From DASRLE01 sp964558455 (GTDB lineage Bacteria; Verrucomicrobiota; Verrucomicrobiia; Limisphaerales; Palsa-1400), in the NCBI GenBank assembly GCA_964558455.1, contig CAZLEE010000026.1:1-31306 (forward strand): 31,306 bases of DNA, written 5' to 3'. Position numbers and translations under genes: made by a program. Under the pieces are notes generated by a model, which saw nothing but the letters and a program-made list of their open reading frames with translations, searched no databases and was not told the origin of the DNA. Positions 16,299 to 23,761 of the stretch are shown here, piece after piece. Within the stretch, counting starts at the first letter, position 1; every line of letters begins with the position of its first letter.

Positions 16299-19200
16299 TT
16301 ACTGCGGCGGCGCGGGCGGCGCATTCGTTTCGCCGGCTGGCGTCGGCGGAAGCAAGGTCGAAGGGGAAATTTGCATTGGCGGTGAATCAACTATGATTTC
16401 AGTAGTAATCACGCCGCCGATCCACATGCCGGATCCCTCGTCGGCCGGGAGCAACGACGTCAGGCCGTTCAGAATGAACGATCCCGCGTTCGTCTTGGTT
16501 ACAAAATAACCCGCGCCCTCGTTGGCATTTTGCAGGATGGCGCCGTAGGCCGTGTCGGTGGCGCGGCCGTTGCCGGTGCCGAAGGTGATTTTCACCAAGC
16601 CGTTCTTAAGAGTGACAGACCCGGCCAGCGAGTTGGTCGGCATACTTCCGAAAAGATTAATCAGATTAAAACCGTTTTCGACTCCCAAATTGGTGTAATC
16701 CAATGCGTCAGCCAGCCCGCCGTTGAAAATATCCAACGAGTTGGTGACGGCAATGTTGAAGCCCACCGGCTCCACCCAGACTGATCCCTGGGTTTCCAGC
16801 ACGTTGGTGAATCCGGCAAAGAAAAGGGTGTTTGTGTTCTTTTGCGCCGGTTTGGTCCACACCAAGTTGACGAGATTGGTACCGTAGAAATTGGTCAGGT
16901 TCAGCCAGCCGAACAGGAAGCCCGTTTTGTTGTAAAGATTGATGCAGACAGGAACATCGCTGTTCTGCGAGGCCGGAACGTTCTGGGTAAAGGCCGTGCC
17001 GTCAGCCAGCGCGCCGGTAAGAGTGACCGATCCGTTTTTGTCCGTAATGGAGGCATAACCATTGCCGGTCGGACTGGCGGTGTTGGTGACCGACGCGTTC
17101 GGCGGGAACAGGAGCATGGTGTAATTGCCGGCGCCGGTGTTGCCATTCACGTTGGCGGTCAAGGTGGACGAGTTTGTCCAAGATGTATTGCTTACCGTGC
17201 CGGTCATGATGCCAGAATCGTTGGTGGGCGCGGCCAGGGTCACAATCAGGTTGCCCCCCAGTTTTTCGGATCGGACGACGGTATTGGTCGATTGGCCGTA
17301 AGCGTCCAGGGCGCCGCTCAACGAATATGTGCCGCCCGCCAGCAACAACTGGCCGGAGAAAGTTCCCTTCTGGCCGAGCGCCAGGTTGTAGATCATGCCG
17401 GCAGTTTGGAAGTCGATGGCCGGGTTCGTGGCGTTGTTCGCGATTATTTCATTAGTGTCATAGAACAAGCCGTTGTAGGTCCCGTGAATCCCCAAAAACA
17501 TGTTGGAGACAAAGGACGCCTCAATCGCGGTATTGGATTCCATGATGAAATAGAGCGTCGTTCCGTTGGTGACGGAGGCATACGATCCAGAAGAGTTGGT
17601 CCAAGCGCCAAGGAGCGACGAGGCGCCGGGTGTGGCCACAATCGAATAGCGCTCCCCGATGTTAAGCGAGGCGCCGTTGGCGGGGATCGTGTCTCCATGG
17701 AGAAAAGCGTGGCCGGTCAGGTAACCGGTTCCCCCGTTGCTGACGGCAGTCAAACTGAGAGTGGACGGGACCTGATAAAAGAAGTTTCGCGTGACAATCG
17801 GGGAAAGATTTCCCGAATAATCGACGCATTGCACGGCCAGGATATTTGTGCCCGGCAACGGCTGATTGGTGATCGACCAGTTTTTGGTGTTTGAGCCGGA
17901 GAAATTGGTGCTGCCATTGGTGGTGAGAATGGCGCTGTTGGAAACAACGGTGACGCCATTCGAGCCGAAACCCGCGTTGATGTTCGTCAGCCAGCAAGTG
18001 ACGCCGACCACTTGCGCGTTGTCGGTGGCGGTGCCGTAAAAGGCAAAGGTGTTGGTGCGGACGTTATTGGTGGGCGAGGTAATCAGAACGCTGGGCTTCG
18101 TCCTGTCCGGCACGATGGTCAGCCGCACTTTGGCGCTTTCCTTGAAGCCGTTGGCGAAGCCGAAGTTGTTGGAGACAAGGACGGCGTAAGTGCCGACGTC
18201 CACCGCAGTGGCGGGGTTGATGGTCAGGACGTTGCTGTTGACGCCGGAGTACTCGGGGCCGGCCGGCAGGTTGCTGCCGTTAAGCGACCAATAATAACCA
18301 TAGTTCAACGGGCTGACCGCGCCCACGGCAAGCACGACAATCGATCCGGACGGGCGGGTTTGGCTGACGGGTTGCTCATTGATGACAGGAGGATTGGTCA
18401 GGACCAACTGCACGACCGCACTGGTGGTCGCGCCTTCAAACAGGGTGGGGCTGGCCAACACGGTGTAGATTCCCTGATTGGTGATGGTGATATGGTTGAC
18501 AACAAGGACGTTCGAGGTCGTGCCGGAAAAATTATTGCCGTCGTAGATGTTGGAGCCGTTGAACTGCCATTGGTAGCCGAACGGCAGGGGGTTGTAATAA
18601 GTGTTGGAATTCACCGTGGCAGTGAATGACGCCGAATAGCCTGTGTCGGTGAAATTCGTGCCGGGCAGAGTGCTGGTAATATCGGGCAGAAAGGCCTCGG
18701 GATAGGGAACCAGACTGAGGATGAGGGCAAACTCAGACGCGCCGGCGCAGGTGGGGGTGCTGCGGTAGTTCAGGATTTCGTCATTGAGCGGGAAGGTCAG
18801 GCCGGGAATTCCGGGGACAAAAGCCGCAGCCGGGCTGCCGGTCAGGAGAGGCAGGGTGGCTATGGGCGCGCCGTTGTTTCCGCCGACTACTGGCGCGTTC
18901 AAATCCGCCTCCAGCAGGCCGAGATGGCAATTGGTGCCAAGCCTGGTGGTGGGGACGATGGTGCTTTTGACCAGGCTGCGATCAGAACAGACGTTGTAGC
19001 CGCCATCGGTCACGCCGACCGCGTTGGACAAAGTGCCGCTGGCGCCGTAGGAAAGGATGCTGTCAGCCAGGTCGAACGAGCCGGAATACTTGTAAATATT
19101 CAACCCATTCGCAACGCCGTTGCTTCCGCTGTAGCTTACGTTGCCGGTGTTGGTGCCGCCCGGCCCGGCTATGACCGTATTGGTGGCCAAGGTGCAAAAG

Positions 19201-20387
19201 CTCATCAACGTCACGGTGTTTTGACTCCAGATGGCGCCACCGAAGGCGTCGCCGCCAGCGCCGCCGTCGGCGTTGGTTAAAACAGTGCCGCCGCCATAGC
19301 CGCCATCGCAAACATTGTCAACGAAGATGCTATTCTGGATGATGGCGCTGACAGATTTGCCGGTCAAAAACATTGCGCCGCCGGCTGCGCTCCCGCCCTG
19401 ACTGCCATCCTCGCCGCCGCCGTCCGAATCCACTTCCGCCCACCCCGTGTTGCCGCCGATGGCGAAGTTGGAGACAAAAATGCAATTAGTCACATCAAGA
19501 CCGCCCGAGACATAGATTGCGCCGCCTTCGCTGTCTCCGCCCAATCCCGCTTCCCCGCCGTATTGAGTGATTTGGTTGGTGGTGCTAGCTCCGCCTGTGC
19601 CGCCATCGCCGGCTTCACAAACATTTAGCACAAATTCGGTCATGTAAAAAACATTGGTCAGGCCGGTGCTGTAAATCGCGCCGCCGTAAGCGTTGGTGCC
19701 GTAACCGGCGTTGCCGCCATAGCCGGGCGAGCCGACGCTGTAAGTGCCACTGCCGCCATTGCCGCCATTGCCAGCCAGAGCGGAATTGCTGGTAAAGAGC
19801 GAATAGGAAATATACAAGGCGCCGGTGCTGTAAATCGCGCCGCCGTAAGCGGGGCCGCCGGACGTGCCGTTGGTTCCGCTGCCACCGGAACTTGGTCCGC
19901 TGCCGCCGGTGATGCCGTTGGTGTTGGTGGCCGAATTCCCGGCCAGCACACAATTACTGAGGACCAGCTTCCCCATATTGTAGATGGCGCCGCCGTTGGT
20001 GCTGGCACCGTTGGTCAATGCCAGGTTGTTCAGGGTCAACACGCCAGTCGAATGGACGTAAAAGAAACGAGCCAAACCGTTGCCTTTGAAAACGACGGTA
20101 TTGGTGCCGGCGTCAATTGTCACATTGGTTCCCAAATAGTTGCTCCCGACTTGGAACATGCCTCCTCCGGCTGCCGGCCATGTGATTTTAAGCGGAGCCG
20201 TCAGGGAGTTGTTGGTGCTAAAATTGGTGATGCGGGTGTATCCGCCACCAAGCGCGTTGGCCAAGGTTTCGTAACTGGAAATGGGCGAGGGCTGAGCCGC
20301 AGCGTGCCGGGCCAAGCCAAGGAATAACGCCGGCAACAACGCAATAACCCCGCGGCGTGAGAGGAAACATCTAAAAGAGAGAGACAT
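16299..20387 (-). CDS. Giant secreted beta-helix / Ig-like repeat surface protein
   Basis: The 1362-aa protein starts MSLSFRCFLSRRGV, with a signal peptide ending near AAAQ. The ATG at 20387 has AGGGAAG eight bases upstream. Residues about 115-435 are polymorphic-outer-membrane-protein-like beta-helix turns (GGAIYxxGxLxLSNCxFxxNxA), with very Gly-rich loops. A choice-of-anchor-like segment follows (about 480-560). Next are two Ig-like domains (about 585-665 and 670-758, with W and DxGxYxV), a further Ig-like module (762-875), an InlB-B-like repeat (885-960), and a conserved C-terminal beta-domain beginning IHGTYNGLFYDTNE. The tail is Pro-rich. No transmembrane barrel is evident. This is probably a cell-surface adhesin or polysaccharide-binding protein; the partner is unknown. 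It converges on the GH2 operon. Confidence 0.82.
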   Translation of the reverse strand: MSLSFRCFLSRRGVIALLPALFLGLARHAAAQPSPISSYETLANALGGGYTRITNFSTNNSLTAPLKITWPAAGGGMFQVGSNYLGTNVTIDAGTNTVVFKGNGLARFFYVHSTGVLTLNNLALTNGASTNGGAIYNMGKLVLSNCVLAGNSATNTNGITGGSGPSSGGSGTNGTSGGPAYGGAIYSTGALYISYSLFTSNSALAGNGGNGGSGTYSVGSPGYGGNAGYGTNAYGGAIYSTGLTNVFYMTEFVLNVCEAGDGGTGGASTTNQITQYGGEAGLGGDSEGGAIYVSGGLDVTNCIFVSNFAIGGNTGWAEVDSDGGGEDGSQGGSAAGGAMFLTGKSVSAIIQNSIFVDNVCDGGYGGGTVLTNADGGAGGDAFGGAIWSQNTVTLMSFCTLATNTVIAGPGGTNTGNVSYSGSNGVANGLNIYKYSGSFDLADSILSYGASGTLSNAVGVTDGGYNVCSDRSLVKSTIVPTTRLGTNCHLGLLEADLNAPVVGGNNGAPIATLPLLTGSPAAAFVPGIPGLTFPLNDEILNYRSTPTCAGASEFALILSLVPYPEAFLPDITSTLPGTNFTDTGYSASFTATVNSNTYYNPLPFGYQWQFNGSNIYDGNNFSGTTSNVLVVNHITITNQGIYTVLASPTLFEGATTSAVVQLVLTNPPVINEQPVSQTRPSGSIVVLAVGAVSPLNYGYYWSLNGSNLPAGPEYSGVNSNVLTINPATAVDVGTYAVLVSNNFGFANGFKESAKVRLTIVPDRTKPSVLITSPTNNVRTNTFAFYGTATDNAQVVGVTCWLTNINAGFGSNGVTVVSNSAILTTNGSTNFSGSNTKNWSITNQPLPGTNILAVQCVDYSGNLSPIVTRNFFYQVPSTLSLTAVSNGGTGYLTGHAFLHGDTIPANGASLNIGERYSIVATPGASSLLGAWTNSSGSYASVTNGTTLYFIMESNTAIEASFVSNMFLGIHGTYNGLFYDTNEIIANNATNPAIDFQTAGMIYNLALGQKGTFSGQLLLAGGTYSLSGALDAYGQSTNTVVRSEKLGGNLIVTLAAPTNDSGIMTGTVSNTSWTNSSTLTANVNGNTGAGNYTMLLFPPNASVTNTASPTGNGYASITDKNGSVTLTGALADGTAFTQNVPASQNSDVPVCINLYNKTGFLFGWLNLTNFYGTNLVNLVWTKPAQKNTNTLFFAGFTNVLETQGSVWVEPVGFNIAVTNSLDIFNGGLADALDYTNLGVENGFNLINLFGSMPTNSLAGSVTLKNGLVKITFGTGNGRATDTAYGAILQNANEGAGYFVTKTNAGSFILNGLTSLLPADEGSGMWIGGVITTEIIVDSPPMQISPSTLLPPTPAGETNAPPAPPQ
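19662..19851. repeat. 31-bp perfect direct repeat inside the beta-helix region
   Basis: The same 31 bases occur at 19662-19692 and 19821-19851, 159 bp apart and in the same reading frame (159 = 53 codons). They encode the AYGGAIYSTG turn of the beta-helix. Recombination between them would delete or duplicate 53 residues without a frameshift. Confidence 0.85.
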
Positions 20388-20414
20388 AGCTTGCTTCCCT
20401 ATACCACAAATCCC

Positions 20415-20443
20415 ATATTGAACCAACAATTATTTTTTCACAA
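20415..20443 (-). promoter_or_regulatory. Possible sigma-70-type promoter of the surface-protein gene
   Basis: On the minus strand, TTGTGA (20438-20443) and CAATAT (20415-20420) are separated by exactly 17 bases. Transcription would start near 20408, leaving a roughly 20-base leader that contains the AGGGAAG ribosome binding site. The -10 box matches the consensus at only three positions. A second weak pair, TTGGTT-17-TATAGG at 20398-20426, would give an almost leaderless transcript and is less likely. Confidence 0.3.
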
Positions 20444-20537
20444 TTATTTCTCTCCCAAAACCTTTGAAAGCAAAGGCCAAAGGCTGAAGGCGGCAGGCCC
20501 CCAAAAACTGACGCATGGGCGGGACTGCCCCCACCCA

Positions 20538-20661
20538 CCCCCCATAAAATTTTATGGATAATCCATAAAATTTTCCGGCCTGTTTTATGTGCAACGTATT
20601 GATTGGAAGAATTTTGCAACCAAAAATGGGTGGAAACCCATTTTATGGATTTTATGGGGGG
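20538..20661. repeat. Nested inverted repeats built from TTTTATGG/CCATAAAA
   Basis: An outer 12-bp arm CCCCCCATAAAA (20538-20549) is matched exactly by TTTTATGGGGGG (20650-20661). An inner 12-bp arm AATCCATAAAAT (20560-20571) is matched exactly by ATTTTATGGATT (20640-20651). The left side also contains a perfect 16-bp palindrome, CCATAAAATTTTATGG (20542-20557). The two arm pairs overlap on the right, so alternative foldings compete. The function is unknown. Confidence 0.75.
20623..20644 (-). terminator. Possible intrinsic terminator of serpin transcripts
   Basis: On the minus strand, AAAATGGGT and ACCCATTTT form a perfect 9-bp stem with a 4-base loop, and the right arm runs on into five T in a row. 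It lies about 340 bases downstream of the serpin stop and upstream of the surface-protein promoter, where a terminator is expected. The stem has only four G-C pairs, so its strength is doubtful. Confidence 0.35.
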
Positions 20662-20685
20662 CTTTATGGGGGGCGACGGGAAAAA

Positions 20686-20725
20686 GCTGAAACGCTGAAA
20701 AACTGAAACGCTGAAAAGCTGAAAT
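20686..20725. repeat. Five tandem 8-bp repeats, consensus GCTGAAAN
   Basis: The units GCTGAAAC, GCTGAAAA, ACTGAAAC, GCTGAAAA and GCTGAAAT follow each other without gaps. One more copy, GCTGAAAT, lies at 20747-20754. The strict 8-base phase and intergenic position argue against coding. The role is unknown. Confidence 0.8.
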
Positions 20726-20986
20726 CGGATGGGAGTGGGGGCAAAAGCTGAAATTGGGAAAGAAGAAAGTAGAAATCGGCAAGGCAAGGGCTGCCGGAGG
20801 GGGCGGCGGACGGTGGAAGATGGCCGGCTGGGTTTCTGGCGCGAGTTCATGGTCTTAAATATTCGTTAGACTACAACTACAACTAATATATTCGTTCGTC
20901 AATGGATTTTTTTAAAATAGAAGATGGAAGCCTGGAGATGGGAGATGGGAGGCCCGGCCTTTTGACGCAACTCCTACGGAGTTGAA

Positions 20987-22243
20987 TCAATTCGTGATCT
21001 TTCCCCGGACGGGGTCGGTTTGTCCCGGATCGGTCAGGCGTCCGATGAACAGGATGCTGCCGGAACGCGTGTCGCGAATCAGAAAGATGAAGGGATGATC
21101 TGCCCGGAAAATGGGGGGTGGTGGAGGAGGGGGCACCCCAATTCCAACCGCCCCAGGAGCAACGGTGACCGCTGCTGCTTCCGTGCCTTCTTCATTGACC
21201 TCGGCCCAAGCCTTGTGAAGCACGGCGGAGATGTAAAGGTCCCTGGCCCCATTAAGGCCGGAAAAGTCGGCCCTTCCCCCAAAGGCGTCGGACATGCCCA
21301 TTTTTGTCAGCGTGTTTTCGAGGTGAAAACCGGATTCCAGTTTGAACTTGGGCAGAAAAATTTCGACCGCCTGCTCTTTCATTTGCGCGATCTGGCTGGC
21401 GAGGAACGCGGGACTGAGCTTCTGTTCCAGTTGGCCAAACGCACCGATTTGGCGCGGCAACAATATCACCATGGACAGTTCAAGACCTCTGTAGGGCAAC
21501 TCCACAATCTGAAGGTCGTCATTTCCAGTGTATCGGCAGCCGCAGCCAGCGGTATTATGCATGAGGGACGCATCAACCTGTCTGTTGGTAGAAAAGTGAA
21601 AAGGTTGGACTGAAGTGTTCTCTTTCATGAAGATGTTGGCCCAGGATCCCTTGAAATAGATGGCATTTACCAGAACCAGCCGGGTGTATTCGTTCAGGCT
21701 ATCCGACGCGAGGATGCCCTGGATTTTATCTTTGGTTTTCTGCGCAACCCAGCGGTTGATTTCACCAGCGGCGGCGTCTGTTTTGAAGTCCGCCTGGTTG
21801 ACGTTGGCCTGATAATCGTCTTGGGCGATTTTTAGGAAGGCCGGGAGGAACGGTTCATCTTTCTGCGCCCAAAGGGCATTGGCGATGTCCAGTTGGATGT
21901 TCCCCATTTTTTGGGCGTCGTTCAGTTGACGTTGCAGTTCGCCAAAGGAGGAATGGAGTTGCGCATTGCCTTTCTTGAAGTGCAAAACCCGGCTCATTTG
22001 CGTTTCCGTGTTGCCGCGCGCCCCGGCATAAGTCATGGCCAGGGCGGTGGAAATGCTGTAGGGGGAAAAGAAGAGGTTTCCCGGCTCGCCTCTGAGCTGG
22101 GCGTAAAGATCAAGGGCAAAAGCGGTGTTATTCGCAACCAGCGATCCGGTCGGGGAAGCCTGGACGTTCGCCGCCAAACCGATGCTGAACGAAATCAGAA
22201 GGCCGGCAGACAAGCAGAGCCGACGGAGTCGTGTTGTGCGCAT
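20987..22243 (-). CDS. Exported serpin (serine protease inhibitor family)
   Basis: This 418-aa protein is a serpin of full family length behind a signal peptide (about 1-29). Fold signatures include NLFFSPYSISTALAMTYAGARG (56-77), LVLVNAIYFKGSW (189-201) and the closing DHPFIFLIRD (382-391). The hinge EEGTEAAAVT (351-360) has the small residues at P15-P9 needed for inhibitory action. Counting as in antitrypsin puts P1 near Gly367, so an elastase- or subtilisin-like target is possible. The loop then runs through seven consecutive prolines (371-377) and is about six residues longer than in antitrypsin. It would trap proteases as a covalent complex outside the cytoplasm. AGGAAG five bases before the ATG supports the start. 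The gene is divergent from the glycosyltransferase gene. Confidence 0.93.
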   Translation of the reverse strand: MRTTRLRRLCLSAGLLISFSIGLAANVQASPTGSLVANNTAFALDLYAQLRGEPGNLFFSPYSISTALAMTYAGARGNTETQMSRVLHFKKGNAQLHSSFGELQRQLNDAQKMGNIQLDIANALWAQKDEPFLPAFLKIAQDDYQANVNQADFKTDAAAGEINRWVAQKTKDKIQGILASDSLNEYTRLVLVNAIYFKGSWANIFMKENTSVQPFHFSTNRQVDASLMHNTAGCGCRYTGNDDLQIVELPYRGLELSMVILLPRQIGAFGQLEQKLSPAFLASQIAQMKEQAVEIFLPKFKLESGFHLENTLTKMGMSDAFGGRADFSGLNGARDLYISAVLHKAWAEVNEEGTEAAAVTVAPGAVGIGVPPPPPPPIFRADHPFIFLIRDTRSGSILFIGRLTDPGQTDPVRGKITN

Positions 22244-22375
22244 AGGGACTTCCTGCCCCCAAACCCCATTGCTGTCAACAGATTAAAAAAACGGTTTTCA
22301 TCATATTATCAACGTGGGGCGAGGCTTTGCCTTGTTTTCGCGGATGAGGGGGAAGACTGAGGGGAAGGGAAGGGA

Positions 22376-22405
22376 GATTAGGATTAGGATTACGATTAAG
22401 ATTAG
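22376..22405. repeat. Five tandem hexamers GATTAN upstream of the serpin gene
   Basis: GATTAG GATTAG GATTAC GATTAA GATTAG runs in perfect 6-base phase in the 227-base region between the divergent serpin and glycosyltransferase genes. It is flanked on the left by purine-rich GGGGAAGGGAAGGGA. It resembles telomere-type repeats by composition only. Confidence 0.8.
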
Positions 22406-22470
22406 GAGTGGGAGGAGGACGCGGGATTTGCCTTTGACGGCGCGGGTGAAAACCATACGATGAACCCACC

Positions 22471-23742
22471 GTGACCGATTCTGGGCAAACGCCGCCGACC
22501 GCGCTGGAGGTGGGGAATTTAAAAATCCCCGCTGCGCCGCCGTTGATTCGGCATTTCTGGGCTATTTTGTCACTGCTGTTGCTGTTTTGCGCGCTCTGGA
22601 AAATTCCCACTCTCGCTCTTTCCCATCAGGAACCGGACGAACGAATCTACTGGCAGCTTGCCAACAGTCTTTTGACCACCGGCCATTACACCCTGCAAGG
22701 GTCGGATATTCTGCCTTACTTGTCCCCCAACATTTACGACCGCCCCGTCTTCTGTCATCCCCCGCTTTTTGCCGCCCTCCTCACGCCCTTCGCTTATTTG
22801 AAAACGCAAAGTTTTGCCGTCGTCGTTTCATGGCTGGGCCACTTTCTCTGCATCCTTTCCGTCGCCCTCATCGGACGCCGCATGGTCCCTAACCCTTTTC
22901 CTGCCACCGGGCGGAATCAACTCTTCTTCTGGCTCCCCGTCATCGGCATGACCCTGGACCCTTTTCTGATCTTTCTCGGACGCAAACTCTGGATCGACGG
23001 CCTGCTGGCCGGCCTGTGCGCGACTTCCATGGCGTTTTTCTTTTGCGCGCGTTATTCCCCGCGCCGCACGATATATTTGATTGCGGGCGGCGCCCTCTTC
23101 GGCCTGGCCGGTCTGGCCAAATTGCCCGCCCTCGCCCTCGGCCCGGTCATCCTGTTCCTCATCCTCACCCCCGAAAACGCCAAGCGCCGGCCGGTGCGGG
23201 ATTTGTGTCTGGGCTTCCTGCCCGCGTTGGTGGTGATGCTGCCGTGGTTTATTTTATTTTACAGGACCTACGGCGTATTGATTCCGGGCTGGACCAAGCC
23301 GGACGACTGGACCATGCAGCGATACCCCATGGTGCGGGCGGCCGTGGAACGCACCCCGCTCTATTATCTGGGGCGGCTGGCCGCTTTGCAACCGGTGATC
23401 CTGCCCTGTCTTGTCCTTTACATGGTCCGGCCCGCTCTGTGCAAAAAGGCCGCCTCCGCGCTGCCACTTTTTTGGTTCCTGATTATCTTCCTCGCCATCT
23501 CTTACGTCGGTTTGGCCGGGCAGGGATTTCAAATGCGGTTTCTGGCCCCTCTTTTCCCGGCCATTTACCTGATGGTCTATGTGTTGATGAGCGGCTGGGG
23601 CGACAGCGGGAGGGAAACCTGGGCCATGCTCATCCTGCTCGTGTTTATCTTCGCCGGCATCAACGGAAGCCTTTACCTTGTGCTTCCCCAATTTGACGAA
23701 ATCCGGCTCCCCTTCGCGCTCTGGAACTGGTCCGCACTATGA
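22471..23742 (+). CDS. Membrane glycosyltransferase of the GT-C (PMT/ArnT-like) type
   Basis: This 423-aa polytopic membrane protein has about ten hydrophobic helices. After the first helix (28-48) comes a periplasmic loop with EPDERIYWQLANSLL (54-68) and then RPVFCHPPLF (91-100). This is the layout of GT-C enzymes that use a polyprenyl-phosphate sugar, where an acidic residue in the first loop is catalytic. GRKLWIDGLLAG (170-181) and QMRFLAPLFPAIYL (354-367) are also typical of the PMT/ArnT/GT39-83 group. It probably transfers a sugar to a lipid, glycan or protein on the outer face of the inner membrane; the acceptor is unknown. The start is a GTG at 22471 without a clear ribosome binding site. 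It converges on metG, with 19 bases between the stops. Confidence 0.82.
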   Translation: MTDSGQTPPTALEVGNLKIPAAPPLIRHFWAILSLLLLFCALWKIPTLALSHQEPDERIYWQLANSLLTTGHYTLQGSDILPYLSPNIYDRPVFCHPPLFAALLTPFAYLKTQSFAVVVSWLGHFLCILSVALIGRRMVPNPFPATGRNQLFFWLPVIGMTLDPFLIFLGRKLWIDGLLAGLCATSMAFFFCARYSPRRTIYLIAGGALFGLAGLAKLPALALGPVILFLILTPENAKRRPVRDLCLGFLPALVVMLPWFILFYRTYGVLIPGWTKPDDWTMQRYPMVRAAVERTPLYYLGRLAALQPVILPCLVLYMVRPALCKKAASALPLFWFLIIFLAISYVGLAGQGFQMRFLAPLFPAIYLMVYVLMSGWGDSGRETWAMLILLVFIFAGINGSLYLVLPQFDEIRLPFALWNWSAL

Positions 23743-23761
23743 TTGACAATGCGGGCGTCCC

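Larger units (their letters stand above)
20388..20986. other. 600-base gene-free stretch rich in repeats
   Basis: No credible gene lies here; a minus-strand frame of 159 codons is low-complexity translation of the repeats. From left to right it holds the likely promoter and ribosome binding site of the surface-protein gene, a CCTTTG-AAAG-CAAAGG hairpin at 20461-20476, nested inverted repeats of the TTTTATGG/CCATAAAA type, an 8-bp direct-repeat array, and about 200 bases of unremarkable purine-rich sequence downstream of the serpin stop. Both flanking genes run leftwards. Confidence 0.7.

Noticed and set aside
16842..17894. 350-aa plus-strand open frame opposite the surface-protein gene
   Set aside because: It lies wholly antisense to a coherent secreted repeat protein. 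The Val/Gly/Asp-rich composition is the expected shadow of Asn/Thr-rich coding on the other strand.
19100..20000. Repeated GC-rich units suggesting a CRISPR or minisatellite array
   Set aside because: The repetition is irregular in spacing and in coding frame, and reflects Gly-rich beta-helix turns. Only the 31-bp pair is exact.
20371..20850. 159-aa minus-strand open frame over the repeat-rich spacer
   Set aside because: It is the translation of the octamer and TTTTATGG repeats (FQLFSVSVFQRFSF-like), overlaps the true start of the surface-protein gene, and has no domain signature.
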